A stretch of 64,000 bases of DNA from Antennarius striatus. Lineage: Eukaryota > Chordata > Actinopteri > Lophiiformes > Antennariidae. The notes beneath the pieces are model-generated. The model had not been told where the DNA came from and searched no databases. It saw only the letters and a program-made list of their open reading frames with translations. The stretch is taken from contig NC_090798.1 of NCBI RefSeq assembly GCF_040054535.1, positions 1,678,501 to 1,742,500 on the forward strand. The letters are read 5' to 3'. Of this stretch, positions 11,390 through 21,696 are shown piece by piece. A program made the translations under genes and the position numbers. The first letter of the stretch is position 1. Each line of letters opens with the position of its first letter.

Positions 11390-12400
11390 GGACGTCAGCG
11401 CTCATATAATCAATGGCAGTGAGACCTGGACAGGGGTGAGTGGAATGACCAACACGAGTAGTTTTCCGTTATTGGACTTCTATGATTCACATGTTGTCCA
11501 TAAGAAACACCTTGCAAGAACAAAGGGGTATCCATGAGTGCACATGGCACCAAGACACCCTAGGCCAGAGGTTGATGATCCACTGTTGTTGTGTCATTAG
11601 AACTCTGACCGCATGTCTGGACACTCAGGAGAAAAGAGGCAGAGTTGTCAACTGATCACCACCTGATGAAAGCAGAGGCTGAGGTCTCAAATGTGACCTT
11701 GGACATCGCTGGAAGTGTGATCACCGGTTGTATTTTTGTAAGACACTTACAAAAATACAACCGGATTCAGAAAGACAACACCTTCGACCACTTGATGGAG
11801 ATTGTAGAGCTGGTCCAGTGTTCCACGACTTGGATGAAAACCACATTGTTCCTCTTGAATCCAAGGTTCAACTATCAGTCTGATCCTACTCTCCAGTACC
11901 CTGGAATACAAAGCTGAGAAGTGTGATCCCCTGAATTTTGGAAATTTGGAGCGCACCCCTTTTCGAAAAGAGGGTACCACAGCCCTGGTCTCCCAACCCA
12001 GAGGTACTGTCCCCGACTTGCTTCCATCAGATGGTGATCAGTTGACACTCTGCCACTTTTTTCTCCTAAGTGTCCTAAACGATGGACATGCGGTCAGAGG
12101 TCTGGTGATACAACAAATGTCCATCATTAGCCTCTGGCCTACGGTGTCCCAAGAGCCAGTGTATTTGTCCAGGGATCAGGTCATTGAGCCCCATGTTGTT
12201 GACCAACAAATCTGCACTGAACCCGTCCCCTATTGTTCATTCGGCAGGCCGTGGGTCCACTAGAAGTTGGGCCCACGTTGTCCTTTCGGCCCAAGCCTTG
12301 GGCAGAGGCCCAGCCACCGCTTGCAAACAAGCCCTATCCCCGGGCCCTGGTTGTTCAAGGCGTAGGTCAGAACCGCAAACTAACATTAATCAAGTGAAAC
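11390..12400 (-). mobile_element. Antisense LINE fragments between inverted copies C and D
   Basis: These are antisense fragments of the same teleost LINE as at 6.16-7.92 kb, internally deleted and rearranged. Recognisable text includes 'gacctggacaggggtgagtg', 'ccacattgttcctcttga' and 'gttgtcctttcggcccaag'. No intact ORF. A short hairpin at 11730-11763 ('gttgtatttttgtaag' and its complement) marks a rearrangement joint. Confidence 0.7.
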
Positions 12401-12409
12401 AGAGTAAAA

Positions 12410-12634
12410 CAGGACATGTTCTACAGTTGTGTGTCTGTTCATCACATAACTCGGAGCGTTGATACTCAAACACATGTGGGAGGAAAATGCAGAAACCAAA
12501 TATTGAAGGAGGTTTGTCATTGAACAAACAGTCCAGCTCAAGACACTATAAATGTGAGTACCATGGTTTAGAAATCCAGCACACTCTGATTTGAGCTGAA
12601 GCCCGTCATCCCGGAAAGCTGCTGCGACCTGAAG
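12410..12634 (+). promoter_or_regulatory. Copy D promoter (truncated upstream), TATA box and exon 1
   Basis: TATAAA at 12547-12552; exon 1 ends at 12634 (AAG|GTAAGC). The upstream module is shorter here than in the other copies. It begins at 'aggacatgttctac' directly after LINE debris, so the distal block (AAAGTACTGATGCCTTGA) is missing. Confidence 0.75.
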
Positions 12635-12741
12635 GTAAGCATTCGAATCGTGGAGATGACGACACCTGTCAGCATCATTTTCTAAATGCAGACGGACCAT
12701 TACATTGAGTTTTCAAGGACTTTTGTCATTTCTGTTAGAAA

Positions 12742-13430
12742 ATGAGGACCCAGATTCTGCTGTTTGCCTTTGTCTTTGTGGCTCACGTCTGTGTGGCAAC
12801 ACCAGTCAGTAAGTAGAAGAAAATGACAATCTATTATATCACACGTGGTTTTCATAGAAATAAAAGTTGAGGATTAAAACCCCAGATGGGTACCATTTAT
12901 TGATGCAATGTCATAAATATCTACATTATGTCAGTACCTCACGGTTTTTAGTGGAATCACAAAACTACGTGTTCTTGTCTAAATGAACAATTGTGTGTCC
13001 TTCATTTCTAGGACCCAATCCAAAGGTGGAAAATGCTGCTGCAACTGAGAACCGTGCGGCTTCCTGCGTTGAAGGGGGAGATATAGAGGAAGTAGTTCAC
13101 GCTGCAGATGAGGAAGACGACGATTTGGGAAAAACCGTAAATGATTTAAATGCTTTAATTGCTGCTGAGGAGAGTCTGGAGGGTTTACTGAAGAAGGACT
13201 CATTTGATGAGTGTTTTGAAAATGTTGAGGGGGAAATCGCAGATTCTGATGATTCAGATAAGGATGGTGAGCTGAAGGATCTTGCAGTGTATCAGAAGTA
13301 TATGGAAAACGTTGATGACATTGAGGACACAATTGAAGGGTTAAAGGGTACAGAACAGGAATTGGCGGAAGAGGAGGCTGATTTGGATGACGATTTGTCG
13401 AGGTCCCCAGGATCTGAGCATTCATCATAA
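12742..13430 (+). CDS. Array copy D: secreted acidic small protein
   Basis: I do not recognise this gene by name. The CDS is 12742-12808 joined to 13012-13430, 161 aa. The short phase-1 intron (203 bp) lacks the SINE of copy B. The signal peptide is MRTQILLFAFVFVAHVCVA, followed by a mature chain TPVRPNPKVEN.. with the acidic clusters and two cysteines typical of B-E. The mature exon differs from that of copy E by one replacement (Leu for Ile in VNDLNAL) and three silent changes. The poly(A) signal AATAAA is at 13845-13850. It forms an inverted pair with copy C, with arms of over 1 kb including flanks. Function unknown; secretion inferred. Confidence 0.8.
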
Positions 13431-13899
13431 AACTAAGTAGAAAACCAAAGATAATGACGAAGAGCAATGAGATAATGTTGTCATACCTTGTTAAAATAGC
13501 TTGTGTGATGACATTGTCTGAAAGGCTTCCTTATCATTAGCTGATCCCTCATCGAATAGTGCCTGCATGTGATAGACTTCCCTTCTTTTTCTCATTTTCT
13601 AACAATTTGACACCCAATGAAGCCGACATGAGCCACAATATTGGTTTGAAATGACATTTCTATGGAAACAGATGGTACAATGTGACCGTACTTCTTTTAA
13701 ATGAAAATGCCATATTTGTCATATTCCATGAAATGTTGTCAAGTCATAATTGTCTGAGAGACACTTGTGTGTTCTGTGAGGTAACATTGAAGTTCATGTG
13801 TTGTTCCCTATCTTTATCTGTACCTGCTCTTCTTCTTTAGCTCAAATAAAAACTTTGACAGCATGAAATGAAATTGTTACTTGTGTTTATTGTCTCACT

Positions 13900-14370
13900 T
13901 TAACCTGTGACAAATTGGAATCAAACACACAGTTTATACTTTAAGTCTCTTGGGGCCCTAAACAAATGTTTAATTAATAATTACACATACAAATGGATGA
14001 TGGAAGGTGTCTTTTTAAACAACCATCAACAGTGATGTAAAGTTTGACTCGCTGACAGTTGACAGTTGTATTTACTTCTGCTGGATTCACATGAATTTGG
14101 AGATCTCTCTCAATTTGAGCAATAGGGGAAACATTTGGGATAATAACCCAACACAAGAATTCTGTCTGTGGGTGGAAATGAGTCTGAATATATCCAGACC
14201 GTATCACGCAACCTCCCTCACAAGCTCCACTAGGCGCTCGGAAACGAGCCTCAACCCCGGGCCCTGGTTGTGCCATACCGGGCAACATCACGTCCCTCGA
14301 TTGTACTTTATTCATGATATGAAATAACGTTTTTTCTTGTGTTTATTGTCTCACTTTAACCGGTGACAAA
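13900..14370 (+). repeat. Downstream flank module Q and LINE tail
   Basis: The block 'cacatacaaatggatgatgg..gatgtaaagtttgactcgctgac' recurs after copy E (19.79-20.0 kb) and, inverted, after copy C (9.43-9.62 kb). It runs into the LINE-tail text 'accccgggccctggttgtgcc'. No gene is seen. Confidence 0.65.
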
Positions 14371-15960
14371 TAAGAATCAAACGGTGGGAGGACACTCAAA
14401 ATGTCCCGCCTTCAGCCGCTTATGTGCTTTACGTTTCACAGGACACTCTGCAGTCTATCATACCTGGCTATGGTAGAAAGCTGGGGTACATCCTGGATGC
14501 GTCACTAGGTTATTGCAGTGCCACACATAAACAGACATTTTCAGGCATGACCCAAGGCTCCTGATCATAGGTGAGAGTAGGAACGTAGATTGACCGCTAC
14601 ATTTAGAGCTTCGTCTTTCGACTTAGCTCTTTCTTTACTACGACAGACCTATACAACGATTCCATAACTGCAGCCGCACCGATCAATCTGTCAATCTCAC
14701 GTTGCATCACTCCCTCTCACATGAACATGACACTACGGTACTTGAACTCCTCCATTTTGTGCAAAGACTCCCCACTGACCCAGAAAGGGCAGACCACCTA
14801 TTTTTAGTTGAGAACCATGGCTTCGGACTTGGAGGTGCTGATCCTAATCTCACTCATGTTGAAATCAGCTGCAAACTACCCCAGTACACCCAAAGGTCCA
14901 GTTTTGATGAGGCCAATAGGATAGCATCATCCATAATAAAGCACAGATGAAATTTCTTGTTCCCCAAACCGGACTCCCTCTGCGCCCTGGCTATACCTAG
15001 AAATTCTGTCCATAAACATTACAAACAGAACTGATGATAAAGGGTAGGAAGTCCAACTGGAACTGGTCTGACTTTCTTGCAAATCATGCAAATCAAGCTC
15101 TGGTTTTGGTCATACAGGGATCGGACAAGAATTGGCAAAGGACCCCGAACCCTATACACCCCCGAAGCACTCCACACAAGATACCAAAAGGGATGCGGTC
15201 AAACACCTCCAGATCCATGAAGCACATAAGGACTGGTTGGGTAAACTCCCGCACACCTCGACCACTTGATGGAGATTGTAGAGCATGTCCAGCGTTCAGC
15301 GACTGGGGTGTAAACCACATTGTTCCTCCTGACTCCAAGCTTCAACTATCGGTCTGATCCTACTCTTCAGTGCCCGGGAATATGAAGCTGAGAAGTGTGA
15401 TCTCTTGAATTTTGGAAATTTGGAGCACACACTCTGGACCACTTTTCGAAAAGAGGGTACCACAACCCTGGCTTCCCAATCCGGAGGTACTGTCCCCGAC
15501 TGCCTTGCGGTGTGAGTTCATAACTGAGACCTCAAAGTCCGCTTCCATCAGATGGTGTAGAGATGAAAACTCTGCTGCTTCTAACTCCTGAGTGTCCAGG
15601 CATGTGGTCAGAGGTCTGATGATACAACAACAGTCAATCATTAACCTCTGGCCTACGGTGTCCCAAGAGCCAGTGTCTTCGTCCAGGGATCAGGTCGTTG
15701 AGCCCCATGCTGTTGACCAACCCATCCGCATTGCACCCGTCCCCTATTGTTCATTCGGAAGGCCGTAGGTCCACTGGAAGTTGGGCCCACATTGTCCTTT
15801 CGGCCCGAGCCTTAGGCAGAGGCCCAGCCACCAGGCGCTTGCAAACAAGCCCTAACCCCGGGCCCTGGTTGTTCAAGGCGGAGGTCAGAACTGCAAACTA
15901 ACATTAATCAAGAGAAACAGAGTAAAACATGGAACCCTGAAGACACAGCAAACTAAAAAA
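14371..15960 (-). mobile_element. Antisense LINE fragments, paralogue of 6.16-7.92 kb
   Basis: The fragment order is the same as at 6.16-7.92 kb, starting from 'gaatcaaacggtgggaggacactcaaaatgtccc' like text. It includes the 'tgatcataggtgagagtag' and 'gagatcct..cttgaactcc' tracts and ends with 'gggccctggttgttcaagg'. The reverse transcriptase frame is broken throughout. This is the second copy of a duplicated unit. Confidence 0.72.
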
Positions 15961-16079
15961 GAGTCAGCGATTTAAGAGTTGATACAAATCACAGGAAAAG
16001 ACAGTAAGTGTGACACAAAATGACACAGCATGAAAATAACCTCTTACAAAAATACAAGAGGAAACACAAACACAACACC

Positions 16080-16350
16080 ATCACAATGACCCTCTAAAAA
16101 ACAAAGGAATCCTGGATCACAACCATGAAAGTACTGATGCCTTGACAGAATGACTTCAGGACATGTACAGTGTGTGTCTGTTCATCACATAACTTTGAGC
16201 GTTGACATTCAAAAATACACATGCAAACGGATGATGGAAGTTGTCTTTTTAAACAAACATCATAATTGATCTAAAGTTTGACTCGCTGAACATTTAGCTG
16301 TGTTTACTTCAACATTTTGGAAAGTTACCAGCACAAGAATTCTGTTTGTT
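16080..16350 (+). repeat. Orphan promoter module plus module Q
   Basis: 16100-16220 matches the promoter upstream block but ends before any TATA box. It is followed by module Q (16220-16345) and no coding exon. It is nearly the same join as at 8.04-8.36 kb, showing that both units descend from one rearranged ancestor. Confidence 0.75.
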
Positions 16351-16468
16351 ATGTGTTTTTTTTTTTTGTAAATCCAAATGCAGAATGAACCAAAAGATAA
16401 AGGAGAGGACAAAAGACAGGAAAAAGGTGAGAAAGTCTACAGTCACACCTATATTTTAGTGCTAATGT

Positions 16469-17535
16469 CTTCTTCTTCTTTTCCTTTCGGCTTTTCCCTT
16501 CAGGGGTCGCCACTGCGAATAAATTGCCTCCATCTAACCCTGTCCTTTGCATCCTCTTCTCTCACACCAACTACCTTCATGTCCTCTTTCACTACATCCA
16601 TAAACCTCCTCTTTGGTCTTCCTCTAGGCCTCCTGCCTGGCAGTTCAAAACTCAGCATCCTTCTACCAATATATTCACTATCTCTCCTCTGGACATGTCC
16701 AAACCATCTCAGTCTGGCCTCTCTGACTTTATCTCCAGAACCTCTAACATGTGCTGTCCCTCTGATGTACTCATTCCTGATCCTATCCTTCCTGGTCACT
16801 CCCAGAGAGAACCTCAGCATCTTCATCTCTGCTACCTCCAGCTCTGTCTCCTGTCTTTTCCTCAGTGACACTGTCTCTAGACCAAACAACATCGCTGGTC
16901 TCACCACAGTTTTGTACACCTTTCATTTCATTTTAGCTGAAACTCTTCTATCACACATCACACCTGACACTTTCCTCCACCCGTTCCATCCTGCCTGGAC
17001 ACGCTTCTTCACCTCTTTTCCAGACTCTCCATTGCTCTGGACTGTTGACCCTAAGTACTTAAAATCCTCCACCTTCTTGATCTCTTCTCCCTGTAACCTC
17101 ACTCTTCCACTTGGGTCCCTCTCATTCACACACATGTACTCTGTCTTACTGCGGCTAACCTTCATTCCTCTCCTTTCCAGGACAAACCTCCACCTCTCTA
17201 GCTTCTCCTCCACCTGTTCCCTGCTCTCACTGCAGATCACAATGTCATCTGCAAACATCATAGTCCATGGAGATTCCTGTCTAACCTCGTCTGTCAGCCT
17301 GTCCATCACCATAGCAACAAGAAGGGGCTCAGAGCTGATCCCTGATGCAGTCCCACCTCCACCTTGAACTCCTCTGTCACACCTACACACACCTCACCAC
17401 TGTCTTACAGTCCTCATACATGTCCTGCACCGCTCTAACATACTTCTCTGCCACTCCAGACTTCCTCATACAATACCACAGTTCCTCTCTGGGCATCCTG
17501 TCATAAGCTTTCTCCAGATCTAGTGCTTTCTCCAG
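16469..17535 (-). mobile_element. 5'-truncated RTE-like LINE with 16-bp target-site duplication
   Basis: On the minus strand the text reads WTMMFADDIVICSESREQVEE.., then DFKYLGSTVQSNGE, RVQAGWNGWRKVSGV, and after a frame break RFSLGVTRKDRIRNEYIRGTA and RARGRPKRRFMDVVKEDMK-like text. This is the palm-to-C-terminus of a teleost RTE/Rex3-type reverse transcriptase containing the FADD core. The 3' end on the minus strand has the short tandem tail AAGAAGAAG. It is flanked by identical 16-bp copies of ATTTTAGTGCTAATGT at 16453-16468 and 17536-17551. The unoccupied site is visible at about 8465-8480 in the paralogous unit. Confidence 0.88.
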
Positions 17536-17551
17536 ATTTTAGTGCTAATGT

Positions 17552-18130
17552 ATATTTATTTATTATTTTTGTTATGATGCTTAGACAAGTTAATGTATGC
17601 CAACATGAATATGAGAAGATCCTATCAATAGTAAAATTGATACATGGATCTATAAAATATTGATGGAGTCTTACTGATATATGTCAACAATTTAGTTACA
17701 GTAAATTAATCAAATATGGGTGCAATTTTGCTTTTCAGTGGGACAAAGGAGAAAGTGAGGTTGAGAGGTGGAGAGCAGATAGATCCTTGACAAAAATAAG
17801 GCTCCAACAAAAAAAGTTGAGGACAAGTTGTACAGTTGTATGTCTGTCTATCATACTTATTGGAACATTATTAGACAAGCACATATGGAAGGAAAATAAA
17901 GAAACTTAATATTAGATGAGCTTTGTCATAGTTGGAATACACCCTCTGGTCCCCCTTATTTGAAAACAGGGACTACTCCCTCGTTTCTCAATCCAGACCA
18001 CCCCTTTCCAGGTCTCACATCCATTGACCACATGACCACGAAAGAGTCCCCAGTAGGAGTTTAGTACCCCAATGTAAAACAACACAACATGAAAATAAAC
18101 TCTTACAAAAATACACGTCACACATGGTGC
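17552..18130. repeat. Flank module R (second half) and LINE fragment
   Basis: 17552-17930 continues module R, matching 8480-8850. 17930-18060 is antisense LINE text shared with 8.85-8.96 kb and 11.4-11.47 kb. No gene is seen. Confidence 0.6.
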
Positions 18131-18149
18131 AGTCACACAGCACGATGAA

Positions 18150-18446
18150 AATTACCCTTTAAAAATTCAAAGGAAACCCAGATCACAACCACGAAAGTAC
18201 TGATGCCTTGACTGAATGACTTCAGGACATGCTCTACAGTTGTGTGTCTGTTCATCACATAACTTGGAGCATTGACACTCAAACACAAATTTGAGGAAAA
18301 TGCAGAAACCAAATATTGAAGGAGGGTTGTCATTGAACAATCAGTCCAGCTCAAGACACTATAAATGTGAGCTCCATGGTTTAGAAATCCAGCACACTCT
18401 GATTTGAGCTGAAGTCGTCGTCCCTAAGAGCTGCTGCAACCTGAAG
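18150..18446 (+). promoter_or_regulatory. Copy E promoter module, TATA box and untranslated exon 1
   Basis: The full upstream block is present, with TATAAA at 18360-18365. Exon 1 ends at 18446 (AAG|GTAAGC). Intron 1 ends with an extended T tract and TTCCAG at 18556. Confidence 0.75.
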
Positions 18447-18559
18447 GTAAGCATGTGAACCCTGGAGATGACGACACCTGACAGCGGCAATTTCAAAAAC
18501 CAGACGAACCATTTCATCGTGTTTTCAGGGTCTTTTGTCCTTTTTTTTTTTTCCAGAAA

Positions 18560-19246
18560 ATGAGGACCCAGATTCTGCTGTTAGCCTTTGCCTTTGTGGC
18601 TCATGTCTGTGTGGCAACACCAGTCAGTAAGTAGAAGATAATGACAATCTATATCACATCTGGTTTTCATAGAATTAAAAGTTAATGATTAAAAACCCCA
18701 GATGGGTACCATTTATTGATGCAATGTCATAAATATCTACATTATGTCAGTACCTCACAGTTTTTAGTGGAATCACAAAACTACGTGTTCTTGTCTAAAT
18801 GAACAATTGTGTGTCCTTCATTTCTAGGACCCAATCCAAAGGTGGAAAATGCTGCTGCAACTGAGAACCGTGCGGCTTCCTGCGTTGAAGGGGGAGATAT
18901 AGAGGAAGTAGTTCACGCCGCAGATGAGGAAGACGACGATTTGGGAAAAACCGTAAATGATATAAATGCTTTAATTGCTGCTGAGGAGAGTCTGGAGGGT
19001 TTACTGAAGAAGGACTCATTTGATGAGTGTTTTGAAAATGTTGAGGGGGAAATCGCAGATTCTGATGATTCAGATAAGGATGGTGAGCTGAAAGATCTTG
19101 CAGTGTATCAGAAGTATATGGAAAACGTTGACGACATTGAGGACACAATTGAAGGGTTAAAGGGTACAGAACAGGAATTGGCGGAAGAGGAGGCTGATTT
19201 GGATGACGATTTGTCGAGGTCCCCAGGATCTGAGCATTCATCATAA
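18560..19246 (+). CDS. Array copy E: secreted acidic small protein
   Basis: I do not recognise this gene by name. The CDS is 18560-18626 joined to 18828-19246, 161 aa, with the array's standard splice sites and a 201-bp phase-1 intron. The signal peptide reads MRTQILLLAFAFVAHVCVA and the mature chain starts TPVRPNPKVEN. It has the two conserved cysteines, the acidic clusters and the RSPGSEHSS end, and is close to the apparent consensus of the family. The poly(A) signal AATAAA is at 19661-19666. The start of its 3'UTR carries the B variant ('atacggtgtt', 'ttattattag') while the coding exon is closest to C and D, a mosaic that suggests gene conversion. Function unknown; secretion inferred. Confidence 0.8.
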
Positions 19247-19689
19247 AACTAAGTAGAAAACCAAAGATAATGACGAAGAGCAATGAGATAATGTTGTCAT
19301 ACGGTGTTAAAATAGCTTGTGTGATGACATTGTCTGAAAGGCTTCCTTATTATTAGCTGATCCCTCATCGAATAGTGCCTGCATGTGATAGACTTCCCTT
19401 CTTTTTCTCATTTTCTAACAATTTGACACCCAATGAAGCCGACATGAGCCACAATATTGGTTTGAAATGACATTTCTATGGAAACAGATGGTACAATGTG
19501 ACCGTACTTCTTTTAAATGAAAATGCCATATTTGTCATATTCCATGAAATGTTGTCAAGTCATAATTGTCTGAGAGACACTTGTGTGTTCTGTGAGGTAA
19601 CATTGAAGTTCATATGTTGTTCCCTATCTTTATCTGTACCTGCTCTTCTTCTGTAGCTCAAATAAAAACTTTCACAGCATGAAATGAAA

Positions 19690-20345
19690 TTGTTACTTGT
19701 GTTTATTGTCTCACTTTAACCTGTGACAAATTGGAATCAAACACAGTTTATACTTTAAGTCTCTTGGGGCCCTAAACAAATGTTTAATTAATAATTACAC
19801 ATACAAATGGATGATGGAAGGTGTCTTTTTAAACAACCATCATCAGTGATGTAAAGTTTGACTCGCTGACAGTTGACAGTTGTATTTACTTCTGCTGGAT
19901 TCACATGAATTTGGAGATTTCTCTCAATTTGAGCAATGTGGGAAAAATTTAGGATAATTACCCAGCTTAAGAATTCTGTCTGTGGGTGGAGATGATCTGA
20001 ATATATCTAGACTGTATCACTCAACTTCCCTCACAAGCTCCACTAAGCGCTCGCAAACGAGCCCCAACCCCGGGCCCTGGTTGTGCCATACTGGGCAACA
20101 TCACGTTACTCGATTGTATTTTATTCAGGGGGCGATTTTGAACTGCTCTCTGTCTGGCTTGTCACGAAGACCTGTTTGCCATCGGAACATCAAGCCTCTG
20201 ACAACATAACTCCCAGGATCGTTCAGGTACATAACTCCCCCACCACAATTAGGTGGCAGTTCAAGGGGAGGTCAGAACTGCAAACTAATATTAGTCAAGG
20301 AAGACGGAGAGAAAGATGGAACCCTGTAGACACAGCAAACTAAAA
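19690..20345 (+). repeat. Downstream flank: module Q and LINE tail
   Basis: 19690-20000 repeats the flank found after copy D, and 20020-20340 is the LINE-tail text seen inverted at 9.17-9.42 kb. No gene is seen. Confidence 0.6.
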
Positions 20346-20439
20346 AAGAGTCACACAAATCAGCTGACACGAATCAGAAAAAGACAGTGAGACACTTACA
20401 AAAATAAAACCGGAAACAGAAACACAACACCATCAAATG

Positions 20440-21330
20440 ACCCTTCAAAATGCAAAGAAAACCTGGATCACAACCGTGAAAGTACTGATGCTTTGACTGA
20501 ATGACTTCAGGACATGTTCTACAGTTGTGTTATGTGTTCATCACAGGTCTCAGAGCGTTGACACTCAAACACACATGGGAGGAAAATACAGGAACTAAAT
20601 ATTTGAATGGGTATGCAATGCAAAAATTATGTATAACAGACATCTGGTTGTGTCAAGACTTCTGTGTGTCATACATTCCAAAATGTTTGTGTCTTTGAAT
20701 CTAGTTGCATCAAAAAAGACTTAATTCTGATGAGAATGCATGTGCAGCATTCTGGGAAAATATTATATTTCCATGTTACTCTGCAAGCATTTACAGATGT
20801 GAAAATAAAAATGACATGAATCCTACAAGTTCCACAGCGTAATGCATTCTAGAGAAGTCCTGTCACTGGAGAATAATAATCCAACTAACAAAATCCATGA
20901 TGAAGATGCCAGAACCTGAGAACACTTACAGAATGTACTGGGAACACTGAGAAAAATGTCCAAAATGTGTGACAAGAAACTGAAATCATAACTGAAATTA
21001 CACAAACTAATTACAACGGGAGATGACACAGTGTGAAATGGGTTTAAATACATAGAGAATGACAAACCTGAGAAGGAAAACGAAGGCGGAAAACTGAAAA
21101 ACATCAAACTACAAATTGATGTTAGTCTGGGAAGACATGGACAGAGTGAGGGATGGAAGAAACTCCAACTGAAAGCACAGAGGGCTGAAACAGTAACTCT
21201 AAAGTTCACGAGAAAAACGTGACAAGAAAAGACAAGAAATGCAAAGCCAGAAAACACAGCATGGAAAACAAAATTAAAAAATACAAACAGAAACAGACAC
21301 ACAGCACCATGAAAATGACCCTTTTAAAAA
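20440..21330 (+). repeat. Orphan promoter module and duplicated spacer
   Basis: 20455-20620 is a promoter module without TATA box, exon 1 or gene. 20620-20830 is the inverted match of 3764-3985. 20980-21330 shares tracts, inverted, with 2.03-2.30 kb. These tie the A/B side and the E/F side of the array together as an inverted duplication. Confidence 0.65.
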
Positions 21331-21339
21331 GCAAAGGAA

Positions 21340-21611
21340 ACCCAGATCACAACTGGGAAAGTACTGATGCCTTGACTGAATGACTTCAGGACATGTTCTA
21401 CAGTTGTGTGTCTGTTCATCAAATAACTCGGAGCGTTGACACTCAAACACAAATGGGAGGAAAATGCAGAAACCAAATATTGAAGCAGCTTTGTCATTGA
21501 ACAAACATTCCTGCTCAAGACACTATAAATTTGAGTACCATGGTTTAGAAATCCAGCACACTCTGATTTGAGCTGAAGCCCGTCGTCCCTCAGAGCTGCT
21601 GCAACCTGAAG
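21340..21611 (+). promoter_or_regulatory. Copy F promoter module, TATA box and untranslated exon 1
   Basis: The upstream block is complete, TATAAA is at 21524-21529 and exon 1 ends at 21611 (AAG|GTAAGC). Intron 1 is shorter than in the other copies (21612-21693, acceptor TTTTCAG), and the base context before the ATG is AAC rather than AAA. Confidence 0.72.
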
Positions 21612-21696
21612 GTAAGCATGTGAACCCTGGAGATGACGAAACCAGACAGCATCATGTTCTAAATGCAGATGGACCATTTGATTGTGTTTTCAGAAC

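Noticed and set aside
16378-17367. 329-codon plus-strand ORF
   Set aside because: It runs antisense through the RTE-like element whose coding sense is on the minus strand, and it starts outside the element.
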